A model generated the notes under the pieces. It was not told the DNA's origin. It made no database searches and worked only from the letters and a program-made list of their open reading frames with translations. From Corynebacterium aquatimens (lineage in GTDB: Bacteria; Actinomycetota; Actinomycetes; Mycobacteriales; Mycobacteriaceae), in the NCBI RefSeq assembly GCF_030408395.1, contig NZ_CP046980.1, forward strand, positions 1 to 64,000: DNA of 64,000 nucleotides. Direction: 5' to 3'. Positions 38,903 through 47,607 of the stretch are shown here, in pieces (positions within the stretch are counted from its first letter, which is position 1; every line of letters begins with the position of its first letter). A program made the position numbers and the translations under genes.

Positions 38903-41629
38903 ATGAGCGACGACACCTTGAGTGGCGACGGCTTTGACCGCATCATGCCCATTGACATCAATGAGGAGATGCAGACCAGTTACATCGACTACGCGATGAG
39001 CGTGATCGTTGGGCGCGCGCTGCCTGACGTGCGTGACGGCATGAAGCCGGTTCACCGCCGCATTGTGTACGCGATGTATGACTCCGGCTACCGCCCGGAG
39101 CGCTCCTACGTGAAGTCCGCGCGCCCGGTGTCTGACACGATGGGTCAATTCCACCCGCACGGTGACTCCGCGATTTATGACACGCTGGTGCGTCTCGCCC
39201 AGCCGTGGGTGATGCGCTACCCGCTTGTAGACGGGCAGGGGAACTTCGGCTCCCGCGGCAATGACGGCCCGGCGGCGATGCGTTACACGGAGTGCAAGAT
39301 GTCCCCGCTGGCCATGGAGATGGTGCGCGACATCCGCGAGAACGCGGTGGATTTCGCCCCCAACTATGACGGTAAGGCCCAGGAGCCGGTCGTGTTGCCG
39401 TCGCGCGTGCCTAACCTGTTGATGAACGGCTCGGCCGGCATCGCGGTGGGTATGGCCACCAACATTCCACCGCACAACTTACGTGAGCTGGCGGAGGCGA
39501 TCTACTGGATCCTGGACAACCATGACGCGGATGATAAGGCCACCCTTGACGCGTGCATGGAGTACGTGAAGGGGCCGGACTTCCCCACGGCGGGACTCAT
39601 CGTGGGCGACCAGGGCATCAAGGACGCCTACACCACCGGCCGCGGTTCGATCCGCATGCGCGGCGTGAGCGAGATCGAAGAAATCGGCTCCCGCCAGGCC
39701 ATCGTCATTACGGAACTGCCGTACCTGGTCAACCCGGATAACTTCGTCTACAACATCGCGGAGCAAGTCAACAGCGGCAAGATGGCGGGCATCGCGCGTA
39801 TCGACGATGAGTCGTCGGACCGCATCGGCATGCGCATCGTGATCACCTTAAAGCGCGACGCGGTGCCGCGAGTGGTGCTCAACAACCTGTACAAGCACTC
39901 CGCGCTGGAATCCAACTTCAGCGCCAACATGCTCTCGCTTGTCGACGGGGTGCCGAGGACCCTGCGCCTGGATCAGATGTTGCGCTACTACGTGCAGCAC
40001 CAGATCGAGGTCATTGTCCGCCGTACCCAGTTTCGCCTCGACGAAGCGGAAAAGCGCGCCCACATTCTGCGTGGTCTGGTCAAAGCGCTCGACATGCTCG
40101 ACGAGGTCATTGCGCTCATCCGCCGCTCGCCGACCGTCGACGAGGCCCGCGCCGGGCTGATCGATCTCCTGGATGTTGATGAGATCCAGGCGGATGCGAT
40201 TCTGGCAATGCAGCTGCGCCGCTTGGCAGCGCTAGAGCGCCAGAAGATTGTTGATGATTTGGCGGCGATCGAAGCCGAGATCGCTGACTACAAGGACATC
40301 CTGGCTAAGCCGGAGCGCCAGCGCGTCATCATCGGCGAGGAGTTGAGGGAGGTCGTCGATAAGCATGGTGATGACCGCCGTACGCGACTCGTGGCCGCGA
40401 CGGGCGACGTGACCGAAGAGGACTTGATCGCGCGCGAAAACGTCGTGGTAACGATCACGGCGACGGGGTACGCGAAGCGCACCAAGGTGGATTCATACAA
40501 GTCGCAGAAGCGCGGCGGCAAGGGCGTGCGCGGCGCTGAGCTGAAGCAGGACGACGTGGTGAAGAACTTCTTCATCTGCTCCACGCACGACTGGATTTTG
40601 TTCTTCACCAACTTCGGGCGCGTGTACCGCCTCAAGGCGTACGAGCTGCCGGAAGCGGGCCGCACCGCGCGCGGACAGCACGTGGCCAACCTGCTGGAAT
40701 TCCAGCCGGAGGAAAAGATCGCCCAGGTCATTCAGATCCAGAGCTACTCCGACGCCCCGTACCTTGTACTAGCAACCCGCGATGGACGCGTGAAGAAGTC
40801 GCGCCTGACCGACTACGAATCCGCGCGCTCCGCGGGCCTAATTGCCATCAACCTCAACGAGGGCGACGCGCTGATCGGTGCCTCGCTGGTGGGTGAGGAC
40901 GATGACATCCTGCTGGTGTCTGAGCAAGGCCAGGCCATCCGCTTTACCGCGGACGACGAGCAACTGCGCCCGATGGGCCGCGCAACGGCCGGCGTGAAGG
41001 GCATGCGCTTCCGCGGCGACGACCAGCTGCTGGCCATGACCGTGGTGCGCGACGGCCAGTACCTGCTGGTGGCCACCTCCGGCGGCTACGGCAAGCGCAC
41101 GGCCACCGACGAATACTCGCAGCAAGGCCGCGGCGGCTTGGGCGTGATGACGTTCAAATACACCCCGAAGCGCGGCAAACTGATCGGTGCCCTGTCCGTG
41201 GATGAAGACGACCAGATCTTCGCCATCACCTCTGCCGGCGGCGTGATCCGCACCGAGGTCAACCAGATCCGCCCGTCCTCTCGCGCGACGATGGGCGTGC
41301 GCCTGGTGAACCTGCCGGATGACGTTGACCTACTGGCCATCGACGTCAACGTCGAGGACGAAGGCGAGGAGGAAGCCACCGCCGTGGCCAAGGGCGAAAA
41401 GACCCTCGAAGCCGCCCAGGACGGCCTGAAGGACCCGGCCGCGCCGGCGTCCGGGAGCTCCGGCAGTGGTTCCGGCAGCTCCGTCAGCGGTTCCGTCACT
41501 GGTTCCGGCAAGCCCGTGAACGTCAACTCGGTGTCCTCCGACAATCTCGGTGAGACGCACGACTACGACGACACTGACGGCACCGCCGGTGCTGCTGGCG
41601 CTGACGATTCCGACGGCGGTGAGGAGTAA
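38903..41629 (+). CDS. gyrA: DNA gyrase subunit A
   Basis: This is the DNA-cleaving subunit of gyrase, partner of GyrB (5623). The 908-residue protein has the catalytic tyrosine at Y128 (AAMRYTE). The quinolone region [14 protein letters not shown] has Ser89 and Asp93, the residues found in susceptible strains. The C-terminal beta-pinwheel is followed by a long acidic, Gly/Ser-rich tail (from about residue 815: [21 protein letters not shown]), longer than the pinwheel needs. The start is ATG 38903 with a strong RBS. In many relatives gyrA is near gyrB; here about 31 kb of accessory DNA separates them. Confidence 0.98.
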   Translation: MSDDTLSGDGFDRIMPIDINEEMQTSYIDYAMSVIVGRALPDVRDGMKPVHRRIVYAMYDSGYRPERSYVKSARPVSDTMGQFHPHGDSAIYDTLVRLAQPWVMRYPLVDGQGNFGSRGNDGPAAMRYTECKMSPLAMEMVRDIRENAVDFAPNYDGKAQEPVVLPSRVPNLLMNGSAGIAVGMATNIPPHNLRELAEAIYWILDNHDADDKATLDACMEYVKGPDFPTAGLIVGDQGIKDAYTTGRGSIRMRGVSEIEEIGSRQAIVITELPYLVNPDNFVYNIAEQVNSGKMAGIARIDDESSDRIGMRIVITLKRDAVPRVVLNNLYKHSALESNFSANMLSLVDGVPRTLRLDQMLRYYVQHQIEVIVRRTQFRLDEAEKRAHILRGLVKALDMLDEVIALIRRSPTVDEARAGLIDLLDVDEIQADAILAMQLRRLAALERQKIVDDLAAIEAEIADYKDILAKPERQRVIIGEELREVVDKHGDDRRTRLVAATGDVTEEDLIARENVVVTITATGYAKRTKVDSYKSQKRGGKGVRGAELKQDDVVKNFFICSTHDWILFFTNFGRVYRLKAYELPEAGRTARGQHVANLLEFQPEEKIAQVIQIQSYSDAPYLVLATRDGRVKKSRLTDYESARSAGLIAINLNEGDALIGASLVGEDDDILLVSEQGQAIRFTADDEQLRPMGRATAGVKGMRFRGDDQLLAMTVVRDGQYLLVATSGGYGKRTATDEYSQQGRGGLGVMTFKYTPKRGKLIGALSVDEDDQIFAITSAGGVIRTEVNQIRPSSRATMGVRLVNLPDDVDLLAIDVNVEDEGEEEATAVAKGEKTLEAAQDGLKDPAAPASGSSGSGSGSSVSGSVTGSGKPVNVNSVSSDNLGETHDYDDTDGTAGAAGADDSDGGEE

Positions 41630-41632
41630 CCC

Positions 41633-41974
41633 ATGGCAGCACGCAACGTAACCGTCACGCGCATCCGGCCCGGGTCCGCCTTTAAGGTGGGCATCTTGCT
41701 GGCGATCATCGGCTTCGCTGCGTGGCTGCTGGCCGTCTCCGGCGTGTACATGGTGCTCGACTCGGCCGGTGTGGTCGAGTCCGTGAATTCGCTCATCGGC
41801 GGCGTCGGCGGCGAAACGGTGGTGAACTTCGGCATCGTGCTGGCCGCCGCCGCGCTTACCGGCACGATCTGGGTCATTTTCGTGGCCATCATGGCCCCTC
41901 TCACCGCGTTCATTTACAACGCGCTTGCCGACCTTGTCGGCGGCCTCAGCATCGAGCTGACCGACTACCGGTAG
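41633..41974 (+). CDS. DUF3566 membrane protein
   Basis: This 113-residue protein follows gyrA by three bases, the conserved actinobacterial position for DUF3566 proteins. It begins ARNVTVTRIRPGSAFKVG, followed by two membrane segments (about residues 20-42 and 62-86) with a glycine-rich turn between them, and ends LSIELTDYR. It is probably co-transcribed with gyrA. Its function is unknown; the family has been discussed in connection with DNA gyrase or the division site only by neighbourhood. Confidence 0.88.
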   Translation: MAARNVTVTRIRPGSAFKVGILLAIIGFAAWLLAVSGVYMVLDSAGVVESVNSLIGGVGGETVVNFGIVLAAAALTGTIWVIFVAIMAPLTAFIYNALADLVGGLSIELTDYR

Positions 41975-42221
41975 GCGCCTTGTAACCCCCGCGGGCCCCG
42001 CGGGCCCCGTGCGCCCTGTGCCAGCCGGAGCCCCTCCACCCCCCCAGCAAACCCCCGCCGCAGTCGCCCACCCGCCCGTCGATACGCGAAATTTGTATCC
42101 AGCTTTTGATAGGCCGGACAAAACTGCAGTTCAGCGCATCGACTGATTTCAGTGTCAGATCAGCAAATCAAAATTTCGCGAATCTCCCGGATTGGGGACA
42201 ATTCTGCGCTGCCGGCGCCAG

Positions 42222-42281
42222 GTGTCGAGCCGTCAGCCCGAAGTGTCGAGCCGTCAGCCCGAAGTGTCGAGCCGTCAGCCC
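42222..42281. repeat. 21-bp tandem repeat containing GTGTCGAGCCGT
   Basis: Three copies start at 42222, 42243 and 42264; the unit is GTGTCGAGCCGTCAGCCCGA plus A, and the last copy is truncated. The same 12-mer core forms the ends of the 84-bp elements at 47339 and 62794. Confidence 0.92.
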
Positions 42282-42291
42282 TGTTGCGGGA

Positions 42292-42360
42292 GCAAAGTTG
42301 GCCGGGAAACCAGAAAAAAACCGAAAACCGCGTGTTTCTTCCATTCCGGGCCAACTTTGC
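42292..42360. repeat. 17-bp inverted repeat
   Basis: GCAAAGTTGGCCGGGAA (42292-42308) pairs with TTCCGGGCCAACTTTGC (42344-42360), with one mismatch and a 35-base A-rich spacer. There is no T-run, so it is not an obvious terminator. Confidence 0.8.
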
Positions 42361-42561
42361 ATGCTCGTTTCGGCCCGGTGTCGAGCCGTGGGAGCTAGCG
42401 CCCGATGGTCGGCCCGAAGTATGGAGCCGTCACCCCCGGCACCCAACTTTCGGCCAAAAATGGGGTGCCAAAGTAAGGGGATTATCGGTTAATGAAATGG
42501 CGTGTAACCAGGCGATTTGGAATATATCGGAGGCATGGGTAATGTTCTAACAGTTCCGAGC

Positions 42562-42638
42562 GGGCCTATAGCTCAGTCGGTTAGAGCGCATCGCTGATAA
42601 CGATGAGGTCGCAGGTTCGATTCCTGCTAGGCCCACCA
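42562..42638 (+). tRNA. tRNA-Ile (GAT)
   Basis: Acceptor stem GGGCCTA with TAGGCCC, D arm AGCTCAGTCGGTTAGAGC, anticodon GAT in CTGATAA, T arm with GGTTCGATTCC, and an encoded CCA. It is first in an Ile-Ala pair directly after the gyrA region. Confidence 0.97.
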
Positions 42639-42648
42639 AAGGAACAAC

Positions 42649-42721
42649 GGGGCATTAGCTCAATTGGTAGAGCATCTGCTTTGCAAGCAGAAGGTCAGGA
42701 GTTCGATTCTCCTATGCTCCA
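42649..42721 (+). tRNA. tRNA-Ala (TGC), first copy
   Basis: Acceptor GGGGCAT with ATGCTCC, anticodon TGC in CTTTGCAAG, T arm with GAGTTCGATTCTC. There is no encoded CCA. A second copy identical over all 73 bases is at 46525-46597. Confidence 0.97.
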
Positions 42722-42729
42722 CAGCCCGA

Positions 42730-42760
42730 GACCCCTGTACCGTGCGGTACAGGGGTCTTT
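42730..42760 (+). terminator. Terminator of the tRNA-Ile/tRNA-Ala unit
   Basis: A perfect 12-bp stem, GACCCCTGTACC (42730-42741) with GGTACAGGGGTC (42746-42757), has a GTGC loop and a short T-run. Confidence 0.88.
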
Positions 42761-42779
42761 CATACCTGGAGATCTTTTA

Positions 42780-44184
42780 GGGTTAATAGACAAAAAGTGT
42801 GTCTGGTCGGCGTGTCGCCGGTGGGGCACGCTTTTTGTTATTTGAGGGGTCCTTTTCTGATTCCTACTGAGTGTTCGTAGTCGGTTGGGATAGCGTTGTC
42901 GTAGAAGGCTGGTCGGCCTGTTTGATGGTCGGATTCGTTTCGGTCTTTAGTGACGAGATCGGGAACTTTGGCGAGTTGATCTTGTCCGAACCTGCACTGC
43001 CTGGCGATCTGTAATGGGGCGTCAGGCAGTTGCGTTTTCGAGTGCAGGTACCATTCGAGCATTTTGCGTTGCCGCTCTCCTGATCTGCCGCGGTGGGCGT
43101 CAGCGATGCGTTTGAGTTGGGCGTTGATCCCGCCTTCAAGACTGTTGGTGGTTGCTGCCCACCGGTCGGGTTCGAGTGCGTCTGTCGGGGGTTGGAGGTA
43201 GGTGAACAGCCAGTTGTTGCGTGAAAGGTGCACAAGCGAGTTGTAAGCCCTACGCACACGGATATGGGTCCATTCCCATTGGTGGTTGAGGGTGCGGCGC
43301 TCTTTGGGTAGGAGTGTTTTCTCGTTGAGGAAGGCCTTGTAGACCACTGCGAAGTCGTGTAGACGCAGCGTCCATTCCCGGGCTTGGTCCACGGTGGTGA
43401 TCGTGGTCAGTTTCAGCGCTAGTGCATAGATGGCCTTGCCGGCATCGGTGCGGGGGCGTGTTGTGGTGTAGCGGCGGACAACGCGTTGGGCATGGACGAG
43501 ACAGCGCTGGATCAGCGTGTTGGGCCAGCAGGCTTTGATGGCGGATAAGGCGCCTTGGCCGCCGTCGAGGACGACGCATAACGGTGCGGCGATGCCGCTT
43601 AGTAGTTGAGTGTAGGCGTGGGCTGATTCGCTTTTAGCCCAGTGCCAGGCGATGACGTGGTCGCGGCTTGCGGCAACCAGCAGGCAGCCAGCGTCGGTGT
43701 AGGTGCCGTCGATGAAAATCTGGTCGTAGACCCGGTGTGGGTCTGGGGTGTTGGGAACATCGATGAGCCAAAACGGGGCGAACCGGCGGTCGAGCGTGCG
43801 GCGGGAGACGTTCAAGGTACCAGCTACGTCGTTAAGTGACGCTGTGCCAGTGACGTAGGCGTGAAACGCTGTGAAGTCCCGAGCTTGGGTTTGGTCGGTG
43901 CGGTGGCGTATGAAGGTGGCTCCGCAGTCTTTGCACCGCCACCTAGTGGAGCCTTTGGGAGTGGGACCGTTTTTCTTTGTTTCCCCATGACATGAGGGGC
44001 ATCGTGGTCTGTTTGGTGTCACCGGGAAAGCACACCAACACCCCGCTAGCACATGAAGGTGCCATTCCGGTGGATTGAACGAAAAACGAGCCAGAATAAG
44101 GCGAAAAACCCTATTCGAGCCCGATTTATGCAGCCTGATCAGCAGATATACCGGAAATCAGACACACATTTTGTCACTTAACCC
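42780..44184 (-). mobile_element. IS1249-like insertion sequence, copy 2
   Basis: This is a 1405-bp element of the same length as, and apparently identical to, the copy at 14018-15422, with the same terminal inverted repeats. Its target duplication is ATCTTTTA (42772-42779 and 44185-44192), so it moved independently rather than by the larger duplication. Confidence 0.94.
42838..44052 (-). CDS. IS1249-type transposase (copy 2)
   Basis: This 404-residue transposase has the same predicted protein as the copy at 14076-15290: two N-terminal CxxC pairs, D115, D163 and a glutamate in TTNSLEGGINAQLK. Both copies being intact and matching supports recent transposition in this genome. Confidence 0.92.
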   Translation of the reverse strand: MLAGCWCAFPVTPNRPRCPSCHGETKKNGPTPKGSTRWRCKDCGATFIRHRTDQTQARDFTAFHAYVTGTASLNDVAGTLNVSRRTLDRRFAPFWLIDVPNTPDPHRVYDQIFIDGTYTDAGCLLVAASRDHVIAWHWAKSESAHAYTQLLSGIAAPLCVVLDGGQGALSAIKACWPNTLIQRCLVHAQRVVRRYTTTRPRTDAGKAIYALALKLTTITTVDQAREWTLRLHDFAVVYKAFLNEKTLLPKERRTLNHQWEWTHIRVRRAYNSLVHLSRNNWLFTYLQPPTDALEPDRWAATTNSLEGGINAQLKRIADAHRGRSGERQRKMLEWYLHSKTQLPDAPLQIARQCRFGQDQLAKVPDLVTKDRNESDHQTGRPAFYDNAIPTDYEHSVGIRKGPLK

Positions 44185-44381
44185 ATCTTTTAACTTCTGG
44201 GGATCGTTACGGCGAAAACGTGATTGCGGTGATGTCAATCTCGAAGCGGAATCCTCCCCTAGTCTTCAAGTACCTCCCAAGAAGCCCTGAAGACGAAGAA
44301 TTCATTATGAAAATTCGGCCGGGTGTCAACCTCACTCCTCTAGGAAAGAAAATCTGGAGGCCGCCAAAAGTGAGAGATTGA
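44185..44381 (+). pseudogene. Relic reading frame split by the IS1249-like copy
   Basis: If the element and one target copy are removed, a frame runs from the tRNA-Ala terminator region into GSFIPGDLLTSGDRYGENVI and on to IWRPPKVRD, with the stop at 44379-44381. The composition (charged, Pro-rich, KIRPGVNLTPLGKK) looks like protein, but I recognise no family. It may instead be a short intact frame from the ATG at MSISKRNPP. Coding status is uncertain. Confidence 0.3.
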
Positions 44382-44587
44382 GCGGTAAGGGTGCAGGCGG
44401 GTCGAAATTTGAATGCCGGTTTCGTGGATCAACAATTGGCGTGGGCTGGAGTTAATTTTCACAGAACCAGAAGTCGCACGTGCGGTGTCAAAATGATAAA
44501 GCTTTCACACTTTGCGGGTTCAAAGTGAGAATCACACTACGAAACCGCTGGTAGTAAAACTGACAATAAAGCGATAAAGTCATAATC

Positions 44588-46309
44588 GTGACTTGGAATG
44601 AACACAGGCTTCGTGAGACGCTGCAAGAGATGAGCGCGTTCGGGGACGACACCACGTTGGTTGAATGCAAGGCTGCGTCCAAGGGAGTGCCGGAGAACAT
44701 CGGTGAAACCCTGTGCGCCTTTGCAAACATGCCGCAGGCTGGGGCAATCATTCTGGGAGTCAGTGAGCGTAAGGGGTTTGAGGTCACTGGCGTAGAAGAT
44801 CCCGCGCAGATGGAAAAATCCGTGACGCAGGTAAACCGATCTGCTGTGGATCCTGCGCCCCAACTGAGCTTCTTCCACCATGTGATTGAGGGAAAGAACG
44901 TGGTGGTGGTTGAAGTGACTCCGCTCCTTCCGTCGGAAAAGCCAGCGACGTACGGAGGGAAACCGTACCTCCGACAGGCGGACGGTGATTACACGATGAA
45001 CTCCAACGACCTGAAGATGTTAGAGCTTTCCGCGCTTAGTGAGTCACAGCAGGCCCATTTCGATTTCAAGTCGGTCCCCGGCACGGACACCGGTGTGCTG
45101 GATGCGGAGGTCCTCAATGGGTTCATCACGTCCGTACGCCAGTCGCGCCCGCGGGTAGCGCGGATTGTTGATGATGCGCAGTTGCTTCAAATCACCAATG
45201 TCACGGATAACGCTGGCAATGTGCGTTTTGGGGGCTTGTATGCGCTGGGGTATCTTCCGCAGTCGATTGAGCCAGCTTTGGGCGCAACGGTAGCAGTGCG
45301 GTTGTCCCGAGGGGATGCGGCCGGAAGGCACAAAAACCTAACAGAAATTGAGGGGCCGCTGCCCGTGATGCTCGTAGAGGCTATGGACTGGGTGCGGCAG
45401 AACACGGACACTGTCAGCCGTTATACGGAAAACGGTCACCTGGTGGATGAGCCTGAGTTTCCACCATCAGCGGTGCGTGAGGTTCTGGCTAATGCGCTTG
45501 TTCACAGGGACCTTGGGCCGTCGGTTGAGGTGGGGAAGAAGGTGGAGATCCGCGTCACGGACAGGATGCTGATTGTGGTTAGTCCGGGAGGGCTCCGCGG
45601 GCTTTCGGTGTCGCAATTGGAAAGCCCGGCGTTGACAAAAGCTCCTGTGAACAAGCGGTTGTATGAGATCGCCCGGTATCTACGAACGCCCGATGGCGAA
45701 CGCGTCATTGAGGGGGAAGGCGGTGGGATTCAGGAGATCCTGGCCGCGATGCGGGAGGCGAGGCTTCCAAAGCCGAGGTTCATTGACAACGGTGTGGAGT
45801 TCAAAGTCCTTTTCCCCCGGGGTTCGCGGTTCACTGATGATGAAGAGCAGTGGTTGGCGCAACTCCAAGAGGGCCGGTCGCGTTTTAGCGCTACCGAAGC
45901 GGATTTGCTGGTCAACCTTCGCAACCACGGTGGTGCCACGCTGAGCAGTATCACGCAGACGTACGCGCCTTTAGGGGAGAGGGCGTGCAAACGGATGCTG
46001 GACCGTTTCATGAACACTGGAGTGCTTGAGCAGCACGACGGCCTCTATTTCATAGCCGGCGAGCCCGCGTTGCCCCCGGATCAGAAACCGGCCGCAGATC
46101 CCGATGCTTTGGCTGCCTTAGGCAAGAATGTCCCAGCGGTTTACGAAGCCTTTCACCCCGGCGAACACCTCACCATGAAGGATCTGCGGTTAAGGACTGG
46201 TCTTTCAGCGGCGCAAGTGCGTTATGCTCTCGAGCCATTGCTTATCGACGGCCACCTGTCCATGCTCGGGGGCCAAGGCCAGCGCACAACCTCTTACCGC
46301 CGTAATTGA
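44588..46309 (+). CDS. AlbA_2/Schlafen-like ATP-binding protein
   Basis: This is a 573-residue protein with an N-terminal AlbA_2 (divergent Schlafen-like AAA_4) domain (about residues 18-125, with TLVECKAAS and ETLCAFANMPQAGAIILGV). A HATPase_c_4-type RecG-like C-terminal domain follows (AVREVLANALVHRDL near 298-312, plus GEGGGIQEIL), then winged-helix segments (LLVNLRNHGGATLSSI, LRLRTGLSAAQVRYAL). Such proteins are usually accessory transcription regulators or defence-associated. The GTG start has no strong RBS. It lies alone between the IS copy and the second tRNA-Ala. Sequences GAGAATCACA and AAACCGCTGG recur on both sides of it. Confidence 0.88.
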   Translation: MTWNEHRLRETLQEMSAFGDDTTLVECKAASKGVPENIGETLCAFANMPQAGAIILGVSERKGFEVTGVEDPAQMEKSVTQVNRSAVDPAPQLSFFHHVIEGKNVVVVEVTPLLPSEKPATYGGKPYLRQADGDYTMNSNDLKMLELSALSESQQAHFDFKSVPGTDTGVLDAEVLNGFITSVRQSRPRVARIVDDAQLLQITNVTDNAGNVRFGGLYALGYLPQSIEPALGATVAVRLSRGDAAGRHKNLTEIEGPLPVMLVEAMDWVRQNTDTVSRYTENGHLVDEPEFPPSAVREVLANALVHRDLGPSVEVGKKVEIRVTDRMLIVVSPGGLRGLSVSQLESPALTKAPVNKRLYEIARYLRTPDGERVIEGEGGGIQEILAAMREARLPKPRFIDNGVEFKVLFPRGSRFTDDEEQWLAQLQEGRSRFSATEADLLVNLRNHGGATLSSITQTYAPLGERACKRMLDRFMNTGVLEQHDGLYFIAGEPALPPDQKPAADPDALAALGKNVPAVYEAFHPGEHLTMKDLRLRTGLSAAQVRYALEPLLIDGHLSMLGGQGQRTTSYRRN

Positions 46310-46524
46310 GAATCACAGTGAGAAAACTTTCGCAGTCTTGGCCCATCATTGGGCATTTAAGAATGAAAATGCAGGTCACAAAAGTGTGAAACTGAGAAAA
46401 CGAACCTCCGCTGACAACCCATCGGTGTCCCAGAAACCGCTGGAAGTTGTGGCGTTTTGGGGTTATCGCGTAGTAGTCGTAAGCTATAGCGTGCATCCAA
46501 AAGCATCTGATGCTTCTGATGCAT

Positions 46525-46597
46525 GGGGCATTAGCTCAATTGGTAGAGCATCTGCTTTGCAAGCAGAAGGTCAGGAGTTCGATTCTCCTATGCTCCA
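46525..46597 (+). tRNA. tRNA-Ala (TGC), second copy
   Basis: Its 73 bases match the tRNA-Ala at 42649-42721, with the same anticodon and no encoded CCA. Flanking sequences differ, so only the tRNA itself is duplicated. It is followed by its own hairpin. Confidence 0.97.
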
Positions 46598-46605
46598 CCC
46601 CAAGC

Positions 46606-46658
46606 ACAAGGCTCGATCCATTCCCATCATCGATGGTTTTGGTCCGAGCCTTGTTTTG
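46606..46658 (+). terminator. Terminator after the second tRNA-Ala
   Basis: ACAAGGCTCG (46606-46615) pairs with CGAGCCTTGT (46645-46654) around a 29-base loop that contains a smaller CCAT/ATGG hairpin, followed by TTTG. Confidence 0.6.
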
Positions 46659-46876
46659 TTGATTCCGCCGAACTCGGTGATTTCAACCGAGCCCAGCAGC
46701 AATCCTGACGATGCTGACACCTTTGCTTACGCCCTCGCGGGAAGCTACGTAAAACTGCAGGTCAAAAACATGCGCATCGACTAATAGATCTGTCCGTGTC
46801 AGCGGATTCAGCAACCACACTCAAGCGTTGCAGTTTTGGTAATGAACGGGGTCCGAATGGGTTTTAACGGCTGCGT

Positions 46877-47239
46877 CTAGTGGGAGATTGTTGTCTGTTG
46901 GTAGAGCGTGAGTGCTGGGGAGCCGTCGATAAGCGTGTAGGTGCTGCTCATGATGGCTTCGAAGGTGTCTTCGCCGCGCTGGGACGTGGCGCGGTACACC
47001 AGCGTGGCGGCCTCAGGGCTGACGGGGATGAGGCGTGCGCCGGTGATGGAGTAGCTGTCCCACGGCGGGGCGTCGTTGAGGCTGGCGGCGATGGTGTCGC
47101 GGTCTAGGATCATGCCGTTGACCAGGATCATGACGGCGTCTTCGGTCATGAGTTCGCCGTAGAACGTACCGCCGGTGCCATTGGTCAGGGAGTCCCAGCC
47201 GCGGTGTTCTAAGGCGAGGAGCGTGTCGAGGTCGAGCAT
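46877..47239 (-). CDS. DUF4440/SnoaL-like protein, copy 1
   Basis: This 120-residue protein has an NTF2/SnoaL-like cone fold of the DUF4440 type, with LLALEHRGWDSLTNGTGGTF, the MTEDAVMILVNGMILDR segment and a C-terminal beta strand LIDGSPALTLYQQT. The function of this family is not defined. A copy differing at 8 of 120 residues lies at 62341-62703. Similarity covers the gene and only about 30 bases upstream. The CGTCGATAAG word falls in its 3' end. Confidence 0.8.
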   Translation of the reverse strand: MLDLDTLLALEHRGWDSLTNGTGGTFYGELMTEDAVMILVNGMILDRDTIAASLNDAPPWDSYSITGARLIPVSPEAATLVYRATSQRGEDTFEAIMSSTYTLIDGSPALTLYQQTTISH

Positions 47240-47338
47240 GGGTCCGACTGTACTCGCCGCGCGATCGCCGGTCCTTGAGTAGTGATAAGCAGAACGATCG
47301 GCCTATCTACGCGATGATTCTGTACTGCGGGAACCACT

Positions 47339-47422
47339 AGTGTCGAGCCGTTAAAATTCACCGCGGAGAAATCCCAGGTCGCGTTCACAGGAATTAGCCC
47401 AAAACGCCGACGGCTCGACACT
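47339..47422. repeat. 84-bp inverted-repeat-ended element, copy 1
   Basis: The ends are AGTGTCGAGCCGT (47339-47351) and its complement ACGGCTCGACACT (47410-47422). The interior (CCCAGGTCGCGTTCACAGGA) is nearly identical to that of the 84-bp element at 62794-62877. Both sit upstream of a DUF4440 copy. It resembles a MITE or REP-type element. Confidence 0.85.
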
Positions 47423-47607
47423 TCCCCCCCATACTTTGCGCGATTGACACTGCTGTTCAGCAAACGAAGTTTCTGTAACAGTTAATGCGGTGGTTGCTGA
47501 GCCCGGTTGGTTGGTACCGGTGTTTTGCGTAGGTGGTACTGGTGGCTTCTGTGTTGTTGGTACTGGGGTGGCCGGCGCTGGTTGAGCGCCGGCTTGTGGG
47601 GGGTGGG

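Larger units (their letters stand above)
41975..42561. other. Repeat-rich gap before the tRNA pair
   Basis: No gene is supported in these 587 bases. The segment holds a 21-bp tandem repeat (42222-42281), a fourth GTGTCGAGCCGT near 42380, an inverted repeat (42292-42360), and at 42120-42170 a segment (AAAACTGCAG ... CGCATCGACT ... GTGTCAG ... CAGCAA) that recurs with changes at 46751-46813. Confidence 0.6.

Noticed and set aside
42603..42845. An open frame running across the tRNA-Ile and tRNA-Ala genes (and a similar one over the second tRNA-Ala at 46224-46784)
   Set aside because: The frame covers tRNA genes and terminators; only the tail beyond the terminator has any protein-like character, reported separately as a relic.
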